Below are positions 26,113 through 35,189 of a stretch of DNA of 49,446 nt, in pieces. The stretch lies in assembly GCA_934757945.1 (NCBI GenBank), contig CAKVLT010000006.1, positions 1-49,446 on the forward strand. The letters run 5' to 3'. The position numbers were made by a program, and so were the translations under genes. The stretch is from an uncultured Bulleidia sp. (GTDB taxonomy: Bacteria; Bacillota_I; Bacilli_A; Erysipelotrichales; Erysipelotrichaceae). Position 1 is the stretch's first letter. The number at the start of each line of letters is the position of its first letter. Under the pieces are notes generated by a model. The model had not been told where the DNA came from. It saw only the letters and a list, made by a program, of their open reading frames with translations, and ran no database searches.

Positions 26113-27969
26113 TTATTTGTTTCTTAAATGCATTACCAGAACCGCTATATCACTTGGATCTACTCCGGAGATTCTGGAGGCCTGTCCTACAGTTTGCGGT
26201 CTGAATTTCATCAGTTTCTGTCTTCCTTCAATAGACAAATTATCTACCTGATCATAATTCAGATCAGATGGAATCTTTACTTTATCCATTGAAGATAATT
26301 TCTTAGCTTCTCTTTTTGCTTTTTCGATATAGCCTGCATATTTGATCTGGATAGATACTTCATCACATATTTTCTTATCTGCTTCTTCATGTGCTTTAGT
26401 GAGTAAAGTATATACATCCACCTTTGGTCGTTTAATCAGTTCCAGCGCATTGACTCTGTGTGTTAAAGCATCATATCCCAAAGACTGCAGATATTCACTG
26501 ACATCTGTATCTTCATGATTATAGGATGTTACAGAAAGCTGATCTTCCAGTTGTTTTTGTAATTCCTGTTTCTTCAGATAACTATCCATTCTTTCCTGAG
26601 ATATCAATCCAATCTTATATCCTTTTTCAAGAAGTCTTTCTTCAGCATTATCATGTCTTAATAACAGTCTGAATTCTGCTCTGCTGGTGAGTAATCTGTA
26701 TGGTTCCTGTGTACCTTTCGTAGTCAGATCATCAATCAGTACACCAATATAGGCTTCATCTCTTTGTAAAATCAGAGGCTCTTTACCTTCCAGTTTCATA
26801 ACAGCATTGATACCTGCCATGATTCCCTGGCCGGCTGCTTCTTCATAACCGCTTGTACCATTGACCTGGCCTGCAGTAAACAGATTTTCAATAATCTTAG
26901 ATTCCAGAGAAGCCTGCATCTGAATAGGATCCACTGCATCATATTCAATGGCATAAGCATATTTCTTAATAATGGAATCTTCAAATCCAGGAAGACTGTG
27001 TACCATCTTTTCCTGAATATCTCTTGGTAAAGATGTAGAGAATCCCTGTACATATGTTGTATCCATCATTTCAGATTCAGGTTCAAGGAATAACAGATGT
27101 CTTGGTTTATCTTTAAATCTGACAAGTTTATCTTCAATGGAAGGACAGTATCTTGGACCAACACCTTTGACTACACCGGAATACATGGAACTTTTATTCA
27201 GATTGGTTAAAATCAGTTCATGTGTTTCAGGTGTGGTATATGTCATATAACAAGGTACCTGGTCTTCAAAGGGGCGAATTTCTGTTGTTGTCTCTGAAAA
27301 AGATAAGAAACCAGGAGTTCCCGGTTCATATTTGGTTTTAGTGAAATCAATAGACTTTGTTAATACTCTTGGAGGAGTACCTGTTTTTAATCTGAATGTC
27401 TTTAAGCCTGCATCTCTTAAGGAAGCAGAAAATGCATTTGTAGTTGGTTCAAGGTCAGGTCCACCAGGAGTAACTTCACTGGAAATCATATTGACAGCTG
27501 CCATGTAGGTTCCTGCTGTAATAATCACAATATCACTGTAAACACAGGATCCATCACTTAACTGCACCCCCTGTACTTTATTGTTTTCTACAAGTAACTT
27601 GGTGGCCATGCCTTCTTTTACTGTCAGATTTTCCTGATGCAGACAGACTTCCTGCATGTATTTTTTATATTTCAGTTTATCAGACTGTACTCTTAAAGCT
27701 CTGACACCTGGTCCTTTGGCACTGTTCAGCATTTTAAACTGCAGTGCTGTTTTATCTGCTGTAATTGGCATCTGACCACCCAGAGCATCTATTTCTCTTA
27801 CAACAATCCCTTTTGCAGGTCCTCCGATACTAGGGTTACAAGGCATTTTACCAATATTTTCAATAGATAATGTCAATAACATTGTCTTGTGATGAAGACG
27901 GGCAGCAGCTAAAGCAGCTTCAATACCTGCATGTCCTCCACCAACAACTATAATTTCAAAATCTTTCAT
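26113..27969 (-). CDS. mnmG: tRNA uridine 5-carboxymethylaminomethyl modification enzyme MnmG
   Basis: 618 residues. FAD-binding GGGHAGIEAALAAAR (residues 9-23), the conserved NPSIGGPAKG and KMLNSAKGPGVRALR blocks and the C-terminal helical domain ending ISGVDPSDIAVL are all present. With MnmE it modifies U34 of several tRNAs. Partner mnmE is not in this window, although the two are usually adjacent; jag, the usual neighbour of mnmE, lies about 18 kb away across the origin. Confidence 0.97.
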   Translation of the reverse strand: MKDFEIIVVGGGHAGIEAALAAARLHHKTMLLTLSIENIGKMPCNPSIGGPAKGIVVREIDALGGQMPITADKTALQFKMLNSAKGPGVRALRVQSDKLKYKKYMQEVCLHQENLTVKEGMATKLLVENNKVQGVQLSDGSCVYSDIVIITAGTYMAAVNMISSEVTPGGPDLEPTTNAFSASLRDAGLKTFRLKTGTPPRVLTKSIDFTKTKYEPGTPGFLSFSETTTEIRPFEDQVPCYMTYTTPETHELILTNLNKSSMYSGVVKGVGPRYCPSIEDKLVRFKDKPRHLLFLEPESEMMDTTYVQGFSTSLPRDIQEKMVHSLPGFEDSIIKKYAYAIEYDAVDPIQMQASLESKIIENLFTAGQVNGTSGYEEAAGQGIMAGINAVMKLEGKEPLILQRDEAYIGVLIDDLTTKGTQEPYRLLTSRAEFRLLLRHDNAEERLLEKGYKIGLISQERMDSYLKKQELQKQLEDQLSVTSYNHEDTDVSEYLQSLGYDALTHRVNALELIKRPKVDVYTLLTKAHEEADKKICDEVSIQIKYAGYIEKAKREAKKLSSMDKVKIPSDLNYDQVDNLSIEGRQKLMKFRPQTVGQASRISGVDPSDIAVLVMHLRNK

Positions 27970-27974
27970 CTCTC

Positions 27975-28889
27975 TTACTCTTTTACTAATTCATTAACTA
28001 CTTTGACTAATTTCTTTATTTCAGGTTCTTCATTTTCATGTAGCACCTTAAAATGGACAGGTAATGTAATACCGGAATTCATAAGCTGAATTTTATAATA
28101 CGTCATTCTTCCCAGAAGCTGTACTATTCTCTCCTGTCTGTTCAGAGTATTACATGTGAAAGGTATGGCAATATCTATCTTATCTTTTGTGACATGCATA
28201 CATTCATATTTACTGTTACGAATGTATTCCCAGTCCGGTAAAGAAACTTGCTGTAAAGAAACTCTGTTGGCAACAGGTTTTTCTTTATCTGTCAGTTTCT
28301 GTTCTTTAAGAACATAGGCACTTGTGGATAGAATATGTTTGATTTCATCCTGTAAAAAGATATCTTCGGGAGTTTCATTGGAATTCTGTGTCCATATATC
28401 TACTCCGTATTTAGATGCACATTTCAAAATCTTACTGGTGGTGGAAGGATCTTCCTGATCAAGATAATAATAAGATTCCAGTTGCAAGGGTATGGATACT
28501 CCTACTTCACTTGGATAGACAGGACTCATAAAGAAAACAATTCTGTCCAGTTCCAGACACAACATTGTTTTTGGTATTTCTCCCTTGGACGCTTTGGAAA
28601 TAGCTTCCTGCAAATCCTTAAAGGAATCATATCCAGTCTTAGTGGAGTATTGTTTCCACATCTGATTTAAAGATAATCTTTTTGTACCGGAATAGTGTCC
28701 ATAGCCTATGAACGCTTTTTTCCTTGAACGCACTTTAGTATCGCGTGCATAGAAAAACAACAGATCTCCTTCTTTGAAGTCCGTGAATCTATTTTTGGTT
28801 GTTAAACGCCAGAATAAGATGGAGCTGTTGCAGCACAATCTATGGTATTCCAACATTTTTTCATCTGTTACATAGGCTATTGAACTCAT
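27975..28889 (-). CDS. Unknown protein with possible PUA/EVE-like N-terminal domain
   Basis: 304 residues, not recognised. Residues about 20-70 (SILFWRLTTKNRFTDFKEGDLLFFYARD, then KKAFIGYGHYSG) resemble the strand order of EVE/PUA-like domains that read modified bases, a weak fold impression only. The C-terminal half (about 215-304) has a helix-rich segment RQERIVQLLGRMTYYK. No catalytic motif is seen. It sits 5 nt ahead of mnmG and 21 nt behind fhs with a good AAAGGGA site, so it is a full member of this operon and not an insertion between promoters. Confidence 0.7.
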   Translation of the reverse strand: MSSIAYVTDEKMLEYHRLCCNSSILFWRLTTKNRFTDFKEGDLLFFYARDTKVRSRKKAFIGYGHYSGTKRLSLNQMWKQYSTKTGYDSFKDLQEAISKASKGEIPKTMLCLELDRIVFFMSPVYPSEVGVSIPLQLESYYYLDQEDPSTTSKILKCASKYGVDIWTQNSNETPEDIFLQDEIKHILSTSAYVLKEQKLTDKEKPVANRVSLQQVSLPDWEYIRNSKYECMHVTKDKIDIAIPFTCNTLNRQERIVQLLGRMTYYKIQLMNSGITLPVHFKVLHENEEPEIKKLVKVVNELVKE

Positions 28890-28910
28890 ATCTATCCCTT
28901 TATTTTATGA

Positions 28911-30578
28911 TTAGAATAAACCGAAGGTTTCTCCGTTTTCATCTACTCCCATATTTACTGCAGCCGGTACCTTAGGTAATCCAGGCATAGTCAGTACATT
29001 ACCTGTATAGGCAACTATAAATCCTGCACCAAGTGAAGTAGAGAAATCACGTACATGGATTGTAAATCCGGAAGGTCTTCCTTTCTTTGCAGTATCATCG
29101 GATAAACTGTTCTGTGTTTTAGCTACACAGATTGGAAGTTTGTCCCAGCCGTATTTACTGTATTCTGCAATCTTTGCCTTGGCTTCATCACTGAATTCCA
29201 CCCCATCTGCACCATATACTGTTTTAGCAATAGTTTCCATCTTATGTTCAATAGAATCATTCACATCATAAAGTGGTACATAAGTATTTTCTTTTTCACA
29301 TTCTGCACATACTACTTCAGCAAGGTCTTTCATACCTTCTCCACCATTAGCCCATCCGTCTGCTTCAGCAACAGGATAGTTTCTTTCTTTACACCAGTTG
29401 AGTAAAGTTTCTACTTCTTTTGGTGTATCTTTGGCAAACTTGTTAATTGCTACAACAAAAGGTAATCCAAAACTCTGAATGGTTTCAATGTGCTTTTCAA
29501 GGTTAGCAGCACCTTCTAACAATGCAGGAATATTTTCTTCCGTTAGATGTTCCTGTTCCACATTGCCATGCATCTTCAGTGCTCTGACTGTAGCTACAAT
29601 AACTACAGCACTTGGGTGAAGATCTGCCATTCTGCATTTGATATCCAGGAATTTTTCTGCACCGAGATCTGCACCGAATCCTGCTTCCGTAACTACATAA
29701 TCGCTTAATTTTAAGGCGAGCTTTGTAGCTAAAACAGAGTTACATCCATGAGCAATATTGGCAAATGGACCACCATGGATAAATACTGGTGTATGTTCCA
29801 GAGTTTGTACAAGATTTGGTTTTAACGCTTCCTTCATAACAACGGTTGCGGCACCTGTAGCCTGAATATCATCTACTGTTACAGGTGTATTTTCGTAAGT
29901 ATAGGCAACAACACATCTGCCGATTCTCTTGGCGAAATCTTTGATACTTGTTGAAAGACATAATGTTGCCATGACTTCAGAAGCAACTGTAATAACAAAT
30001 CCGTCTTTTCTTTCTACACCGTTTGTTTTCTTATCCTGGGCAATAGTGATGGAACGTAAAGTTCTGTCATTCATATCCAGACAACGTTTCCATACTACTT
30101 TTTCAGGATCAATATTTAATGGATTGCCCTGATATATGGAGTTATCCAGCATAGCAGCAATCAGATTATTACAGGAAGTGATAGCATGCATATCTCCTGT
30201 AAAGTGCAAGTTAATAGCTTCCATTGGAACTACCTGTGCATATCCTCCACCTGTAGCTCCACCTTTTAAGCCAAAGACAGGGCCTAAAGAAGGTTCACGT
30301 AAGGCAGCCATGGCTTTTTTACCAATCTTGTTTAATCCATCTACCAGACCAATCGTTGTAGTACTTTTCCCTTCACCTGCTTTTGTAGGGGTAATAGCTG
30401 TTACCAGAATCAATTTTCCGTCTTTGGAATCTTTCAGAGTTTGAAAAATAGAAGTATCGATTTTTGCCTTATCTTTACCATAAGGTTCTACATACTCAGC
30501 ATCAATACCAGCTTTTTCTGCAATGTCATAAATGTCTTTTAATGTAGCTTCCTGTGCAATCTGTAAATCTGTTTTCAT
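28911..30578 (-). CDS. fhs: Formate-tetrahydrofolate ligase
   Basis: 555 residues from the ATG at 30576-30578, 8 nt after AAAGGA; a GTG two codons earlier is too close to the ribosome site. The P-loop is TPTKAGEGKSTTT (about 64-76), and the conserved EPSLGPVFGLKGGATGGGYAQV and the C-terminal MPGLPKVPAA are present. ATP-dependent formylation of tetrahydrofolate feeds purine synthesis and fMet. Location inside a recombination/tRNA-modification operon is unusual. It begins 2 nt after the recR stop. Confidence 0.97.
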   Translation of the reverse strand: MKTDLQIAQEATLKDIYDIAEKAGIDAEYVEPYGKDKAKIDTSIFQTLKDSKDGKLILVTAITPTKAGEGKSTTTIGLVDGLNKIGKKAMAALREPSLGPVFGLKGGATGGGYAQVVPMEAINLHFTGDMHAITSCNNLIAAMLDNSIYQGNPLNIDPEKVVWKRCLDMNDRTLRSITIAQDKKTNGVERKDGFVITVASEVMATLCLSTSIKDFAKRIGRCVVAYTYENTPVTVDDIQATGAATVVMKEALKPNLVQTLEHTPVFIHGGPFANIAHGCNSVLATKLALKLSDYVVTEAGFGADLGAEKFLDIKCRMADLHPSAVVIVATVRALKMHGNVEQEHLTEENIPALLEGAANLEKHIETIQSFGLPFVVAINKFAKDTPKEVETLLNWCKERNYPVAEADGWANGGEGMKDLAEVVCAECEKENTYVPLYDVNDSIEHKMETIAKTVYGADGVEFSDEAKAKIAEYSKYGWDKLPICVAKTQNSLSDDTAKKGRPSGFTIHVRDFSTSLGAGFIVAYTGNVLTMPGLPKVPAAVNMGVDENGETFGLF

Positions 30579-30580
30579 AG

Positions 30581-31183
30581 TCACTGTCCTTTCACTTGTT
30601 TTCTGTCTTCCAAAGCATGAGATAATGTCATCTCATCTGCATAATCCAACAATCCTCCTGTAGGTAACCCTCTGGCTATTCTGCTGACAGTCAGATTCGG
30701 ACAGGTGGTACTTAACAGCTTTTCCAGATACATAGCTGTTGTTTCACCATCCATAGTTGTATTTGTAGCAAGGATGATTTCCCTGGCATGCTTACTTCTT
30801 TCCAGTAAAGAATCAATATTCAGATTCTGAGGGAGAATACCTTTGCTGGTGGAAATCAATCCATTTAATACATGGTATACTCCGTGATAAACCCCTGTCT
30901 TTTCCATAGCCAGTATATCTTTTGTAGTTGCGACTACAAAAATAGTGCTGTGATCTCTAGTTGTATCCTGACATATGGAACAGGTATCCTGATCCGTAAG
31001 ATTTCCGCATTCTTTACAATAATGTAGTTCTTTTTTTAATCTTGTTAATGAAGAAGCCATATTTTCAATTTCTTCATCAGGGATATCCAGCAGAGATAAA
31101 GCATATCTTTCTGCTGTCTTTTCTCCTACTCCTGGAAGAATCTTAAAAGCTTCAATCAACTGTTGTAATACCTCTGGATACAT
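30581..31183 (-). CDS. recR: Recombination mediator RecR
   Basis: 200 residues. A helix-hairpin-helix (LPGVGEKTAERYALSLL), a zinc finger CKECGNLTDQDTCSICQD (about 56-73), a Toprim domain (IFVVATTKDILAMEKTGVYHGVYH) and a C-terminal Walker B-like tail make the standard RecR. It acts with RecF and RecO to load RecA at gaps. Follows ebfC by 8 nt. Confidence 0.97.
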   Translation of the reverse strand: MYPEVLQQLIEAFKILPGVGEKTAERYALSLLDIPDEEIENMASSLTRLKKELHYCKECGNLTDQDTCSICQDTTRDHSTIFVVATTKDILAMEKTGVYHGVYHVLNGLISTSKGILPQNLNIDSLLERSKHAREIILATNTTMDGETTAMYLEKLLSTTCPNLTVSRIARGLPTGGLLDYADEMTLSHALEDRKQVKGQ

Positions 31184-31191
31184 AGTCTTTA

Positions 31192-31491
31192 TTACATTCC
31201 AGGGATATGTACATTCTGTGTTATAGCATTCATCTTGGACTCTCTGTCCGCAATGATTTTTTCATTAGCATTATTAAAAGCAATTAATAACACATCCTGT
31301 AACATTTCTTTATTTTCTTTATCCATAAGGTCATCAGGAATGGAAATTTCCTGTACCTCATTTTCACCGTTCATAACAATTTTTACTCCATTACTGGAAC
31401 CTTCATATATTGTATCTTTCAGCTGAGTTTCTACTGAAGATAAAGAAGATTGCATAGCCTGTGCCTGTTCTAATAATTTTTGCAGATCCAT
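31192..31491 (-). CDS. ebfC: YbaB/EbfC nucleoid-associated protein
   Basis: 99 residues. The coiled-coil start LQKLLEQAQAMQSSL, central GSSNGVKIVMNGENEVQEISIPDDLMD and C-terminal helix are the YbaB family. It forms dimers that bind DNA, and always lies between dnaX and recR. The ribosome site is GGAGGAAAG. Confidence 0.95.
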   Translation of the reverse strand: MDLQKLLEQAQAMQSSLSSVETQLKDTIYEGSSNGVKIVMNGENEVQEISIPDDLMDKENKEMLQDVLLIAFNNANEKIIADRESKMNAITQNVHIPGM

Positions 31492-31503
31492 TTTTCTTTC
31501 CTC

Positions 31504-33195
31504 CTAGATTATCTGTACGTTGGATTCTCCAAAGAAATCTATTACATTTTCTTCCGGAGTTTTTTCCGTACTGCTATCTACAGTATATTTCTTTACCACA
31601 TATGGTGCTGGTAAAGTATTTGTTCTATTTCTTTCTACGAACTGTTTGATACAGGACTTAAATTCCTGTTCAGAGATTGCAAATGGCATTTTATCCATTT
31701 TCAATGCATTTCTGAAGAAATAATATATTTCCTTATTTTCTTTTTCAGAATTAATTCTGTCTGCCACATATACATCTTTTACAGACAGAAGCAGAATATC
31801 CTTACCGCTTGCGGCAACCTGCACATCTTTCAGAAGCATCTTATATTTGATATACATATCTTCAGTTACATAGGTTATTTCAGATAAGGCCTTTGTTGCC
31901 TGTGCTTTTTCTTCTTTATTGCATATCTGCAATATAGCAAGCACTTCTTCCTGAGTTAATGTCAGATTATTATTCTCTATTAATGTTTCATCCACAACAG
32001 GTTTTTCCTGTACAGGTGGTGCTGAAACAATCGGAGTAATCACAGGTGCAGATACCATTGCCGGTTTTACTGGCTGTGTATTTGGAGCAGATGTATTTAT
32101 AACAGGTTGTACAGCTATTTCTTCCTGCATGGTCATTTCAAGACATATCACTTCAAAGGCACTATAGGCAGATTGAGCAAGTTTCAGCTTTTCTTTTCCT
32201 TGCATCAGAGTATTACTTAACGCAAGTAAATGAGATGGTTTCTGTGTTTCAAGCATGAATTGAGCCTGTTCAACCTGAATGGCTTTTAACAGTTCCGGTT
32301 TCTTTGTATAGCTGTAGACTACAGTATCCTTCAAATCTTCTATGAGTGTATCTATCATTCTTGAGATATCTATACCATGCGATTCATAGGAACGGATTCT
32401 TTGAATGATGCTTTCTACATTCTTATTAAAAATATCCTGCAGAAAATCTATCTGCTCCTGTAAAGAAGTTAATCCATATATAGTATCTACATTTTCTTCT
32501 GTAATGGTATTTTCAGAGAAAGAAGCACATTGATCCATAATAGATAAAGCATCTCTCATACCACCATTAGCAAGAATAGCAATCTTATATGCTGCACTGG
32601 TATCCATAGAAATACCTTCTTTTTCAGCAATATCCAGGAGATGGTTCTGTATCTGATCTGTTCTGATTTTAAAGAAATTAAATTGCTGGCATCTGGAAAT
32701 GATGGTTGGCAGTAATTTTTGAGGATCAGTTGTTGCAAGAATAAAAATAACATTTTCAGGTGGTTCTTCAAGTGTTTTTAATAATGCACTGGAAGCTGCA
32801 CTGGATAACTGATGTACCTCGTCTATGATATATACTTTATGTTTTCCCATCATTGGAGCAAGCTTACTTCTTTCAATGAGATCACGAATATCTTCTACAT
32901 GTGTTTCATTAGCTGCATTGATTTCAATAATATCCGGATGTGTACCTTCTATTGCTGCTTTACAATTTGCACACTGTTCACATGGAGCATTTTCTGAATT
33001 TTCACAGTTTACTGCTTTTGCAAGTAAACGTGCCATGGTAGTTTTACCTGTTCCACGTGGACCACAGAATAAATATGCATGACCTACCTGATTTGTCTTA
33101 ATAGCATTTTGAATGGTACGAACAGTCACTTCCTGTCCAACCACCTCATCAAAGCTGGAAGATCTGTATTTTTGATATAGTGCTAATTTGCTCAT
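31504..33195 (-). CDS. dnaX: DNA polymerase III subunits gamma/tau
   Basis: 563 residues. AAA+ clamp-loader ATPase: Walker A GPRGTGKTT (about 45-53), zinc module (CEQCANC), Walker B IIDEVHQLS and the sensor TTDPQKLLPTIISRCQQF. A proline-rich linker (about 365-400, TSAPNTQPVKPAMVSAP) precedes the tau C-terminal polymerase-binding region. I saw no convincing programmed frameshift signal for a short gamma form. First gene of dnaX-ebfC-recR-fhs. Confidence 0.97.
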   Translation of the reverse strand: MSKLALYQKYRSSSFDEVVGQEVTVRTIQNAIKTNQVGHAYLFCGPRGTGKTTMARLLAKAVNCENSENAPCEQCANCKAAIEGTHPDIIEINAANETHVEDIRDLIERSKLAPMMGKHKVYIIDEVHQLSSAASSALLKTLEEPPENVIFILATTDPQKLLPTIISRCQQFNFFKIRTDQIQNHLLDIAEKEGISMDTSAAYKIAILANGGMRDALSIMDQCASFSENTITEENVDTIYGLTSLQEQIDFLQDIFNKNVESIIQRIRSYESHGIDISRMIDTLIEDLKDTVVYSYTKKPELLKAIQVEQAQFMLETQKPSHLLALSNTLMQGKEKLKLAQSAYSAFEVICLEMTMQEEIAVQPVINTSAPNTQPVKPAMVSAPVITPIVSAPPVQEKPVVDETLIENNNLTLTQEEVLAILQICNKEEKAQATKALSEITYVTEDMYIKYKMLLKDVQVAASGKDILLLSVKDVYVADRINSEKENKEIYYFFRNALKMDKMPFAISEQEFKSCIKQFVERNRTNTLPAPYVVKKYTVDSSTEKTPEENVIDFFGESNVQII

Positions 33196-33220
33196 GTATG
33201 CTTACTCCTGTCTACGTTAA

Positions 33221-33226
33221 ATTATA
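33221..33226 (-). promoter_or_regulatory. Extended -10 promoter of dnaX
   Basis: Minus-strand TGATATAAT directly after the T tract of the tadA terminator, about 25 nt before the dnaX ATG. No good -35 is visible. Confidence 0.55.
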
Positions 33227-33228
33227 TC

Positions 33229-33254
33229 AAAAAACCTGCATTGCATTGCAGGTT
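33229..33254 (-). terminator. tadA terminator
   Basis: AACCTGCA and TGCAGGTT form an 8-bp stem with a 6-nt loop, followed leftwards by TTTTTT. It includes bases of the tadA stop codon. Confidence 0.88.
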
Positions 33255-33735
33255 ATTTAGTGTTTTGTTGATTCTTCTTCAATTCTCTTTTTAATTTAAA
33301 AAATTTTTTAAGTATAGCGGCGCATTCTTCCTGTAATACCCCATATGTAATTTGAGGATGATGATTTATTTTTTTTAGTTTTTCAAGTTGAATAACAGAA
33401 TCCATACATCCACCTTTTGGGTCTTTAGTTCCATAATATACATGTCGTATCCTTGATAGCACAATATTTCCCGTACACATCATACATGGTTCTAATGTAA
33501 CATAGAGATCACAGTCATTCAGATAATAATTGCCTGTTTTTTTAGATGCCTTTTCTATAGCCAGCATTTCTGCATGAGCATAACTTAATTTTTTCTTTTC
33601 TTTTAAGTTATGAGCTCTTGCTATAACCTTTCCATCTTTTACAATAACTGCACCCACAGGAACTTCATCAATTTCTTTCGCCTTTTCTGCTTCTTTCAAA
33701 GCTAATTGCATATAGTGTTCATGTATACTCTTCAT
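33253..33735 (-). CDS. tadA: tRNA-specific adenosine deaminase
   Basis: 160 residues from the ATG at 33733-33735. The family start (KSIHEHYMQLALKEAEKA) decides the position; the reading frame stays open for 52 codons upstream but only by running through the SRP RNA. Zinc and catalytic residues are in YAHAEMLAI (HAE) and LEPCMMCTG (PCxxC). It makes inosine 34 in tRNA-Arg(ACG). There is no Shine-Dalgarno: the start codon is 5 nt after the T tract of the SRP RNA terminator. Translation may rely on read-through or leader-poor initiation. Confidence 0.95.
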   Translation of the reverse strand: MKSIHEHYMQLALKEAEKAKEIDEVPVGAVIVKDGKVIARAHNLKEKKKLSYAHAEMLAIEKASKKTGNYYLNDCDLYVTLEPCMMCTGNIVLSRIRHVYYGTKDPKGGCMDSVIQLEKLKKINHHPQITYGVLQEECAAILKKFFKLKRELKKNQQNTK

Positions 33736-33740
33736 AATAT

Positions 33741-33824
33741 AAAAAAGTGGTACACGCAAACAGAGGCACGTATGGCTGCTTTCTTCCGAATCTGACCAGA
33801 TTAGATACATGTTTGCTGTACCAC
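33741..33824 (-). ncRNA. ffs: SRP RNA (4.5S-type, scRNA)
   Basis: On the minus strand GTGGTAC and GCAAAC pair with GTTTGC and GTACCAC at the ends (33818-33824 with 33747-33753), enclosing CTGGTCAG..CGGAAG..AGCAGCCA. This is the Ffh-binding domain IV with its GGAA tetraloop and asymmetric loop. A TTTTTT run (33741-33746) terminates the roughly 80-nt RNA. It is the short form lacking the Alu domain found in Bacillus. The neighbourhood (tadA, dnaX) is the classic ffs/scr locus. Confidence 0.93.
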
Positions 33825-33828
33825 GGAT

Positions 33829-33857
33829 AGTATAAAATATTTTTAAGACAGAATCAA
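33829..33857 (-). promoter_or_regulatory. ffs promoter
   Basis: Minus-strand -35 TTGATT (33852-33857), 17 nt, -10 TATACT (33829-33834), placing the start at about the first bases of the SRP RNA. Confidence 0.8.
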
Positions 33858-33867
33858 CGTAGAATAT

Positions 33868-33883
33868 TGTTTCACGTGAAACA
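33868..33883. promoter_or_regulatory. parS site (ParB nucleation site), copy 1
   Basis: TGTTTCACGTGAAACA, a perfect 16-bp parS. It lies between the serS stop and the ffs -35, about 10 kb from the ParB gene and on the dnaA side of the origin. Confidence 0.96.
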
Positions 33884-33887
33884 ATTT

Positions 33888-35174
33888 TCACTTTTTAGGT
33901 GTAATAGCTTTCTGACCGCCCATATATGGCTGTAATGGTTCAGGAATCTTTACAGAACCATCTGCTTGCAGATTGTTTTCAACAAATGCAATTAACATTC
34001 TAGGTGGGGCTACTACAGTGTTATTTAATGTATGAGGGAAATAATTACCATCCTTACCCTTTACACGAATCTTTAATCTTCTTGCCTGTGCATCACCTAA
34101 ATTAGAACAAGAACCTACTTCAAAGTATTTCTTCTGACGTGGAGACCAAGCTTCCACGTCACAGCTCTTAACCTTTAAATCTGCCAAATCACCAGAACAA
34201 CATTCCAATGTACGAACAGGAATGTCCAATGTACGGAAGAAATCTACACTGTTCTTCCATAACTGATCATACCAGTATTTAGAATCTTCTGGTTTACATA
34301 CAACAACCATTTCCTGTTTTTCAAACTGATGAACTCTGTATAATCCTCTTTCTTCAATACCGTGTGCACCAACTTCTTTTCTGAAACATGGAGAATAAGA
34401 AGTTAATGTCTGTGGTAACTGATCTTCAGGAAGAATCTGATTAATGAATCTTCCTACCATGGAATGTTCAGAAGTACCAATCAGATATAAATCTTCTCCT
34501 TCAATCTTATACATCATATTCTGCATTTCAGCAAAAGACATTACCCCGTTAACAACGTTACCGTGAATCATGAATGGAGGTACAAAATATGTAAAACCTC
34601 TGTTAATCATGAAGTCTCTTGCATATGCAAGAATAGAAGAATGCAGTCTTGCAACATCACCTTTTAAATAATAAAAGCCATTACCTGATGTTCTGCCGGC
34701 AGCATCAATATCCAGACCATCTAATCTTTCTAAAATATCCGTATGATAAGGAATTTCATAGTCAGGAACGACTGGTTCACCAAACTTTTCAATTTCCTGG
34801 TTTTCAGAATCATCTTTACCAATTGGAACACTTGGATCAATAATGTTTGGAATTACCATCATTCTCTTATTAATTTCTTCAGCAAGCTCTTCCTCTCTCT
34901 TACCACAGGCATCCATTTCGTCACCAAGATCTTTAACCTGTGCTTTTACCTGTTCTGCTTCGTCCTTCTTGCCTTCTTTCATTAACATACCGATGGATTT
35001 TGACATCTTGTTACGGTCAGCTCTTAAAGTATCTCCCTTTTGCTTTGTTTCACGGAATTCTTTATCCAACTGAGCTACTTCATCTACCAACACAAGTTTT
35101 TCATCCTGGAATTTCTTTTTAATGTTTTCTTTTACGATTTCAGGATTTGTACGAATAAGGTTAATATCAATCAT
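33888..35174 (-). CDS. serS: Seryl-tRNA synthetase
   Basis: 428 residues. The N-terminal antiparallel coiled coil (about 30-100) that grips tRNA-Ser is followed by a class II core with motif 2 (FRKEVGAHGIEERGLYRVHQFEKQE) and motif 3 (NNTVVAPPRMLIAFVEN). The ribosome site is TAGGAGG. Expression is controlled by the T-box leader upstream. Confidence 0.98.
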   Translation of the reverse strand: MIDINLIRTNPEIVKENIKKKFQDEKLVLVDEVAQLDKEFRETKQKGDTLRADRNKMSKSIGMLMKEGKKDEAEQVKAQVKDLGDEMDACGKREEELAEEINKRMMVIPNIIDPSVPIGKDDSENQEIEKFGEPVVPDYEIPYHTDILERLDGLDIDAAGRTSGNGFYYLKGDVARLHSSILAYARDFMINRGFTYFVPPFMIHGNVVNGVMSFAEMQNMMYKIEGEDLYLIGTSEHSMVGRFINQILPEDQLPQTLTSYSPCFRKEVGAHGIEERGLYRVHQFEKQEMVVVCKPEDSKYWYDQLWKNSVDFFRTLDIPVRTLECCSGDLADLKVKSCDVEAWSPRQKKYFEVGSCSNLGDAQARRLKIRVKGKDGNYFPHTLNNTVVAPPRMLIAFVENNLQADGSVKIPEPLQPYMGGQKAITPKK

Positions 35175-35189
35175 AATTCCTCCTAATAC

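Noticed and set aside
31504..33195. Programmed frameshift in dnaX for a gamma form
   Set aside because: No convincing slippery heptamer with a following stem was seen; Bacillota usually make only tau.
33736..33891. Extension of TadA by 52 codons
   Set aside because: It runs through the SRP RNA, its promoter and a parS site; TadA proteins start at the HEHYM region.
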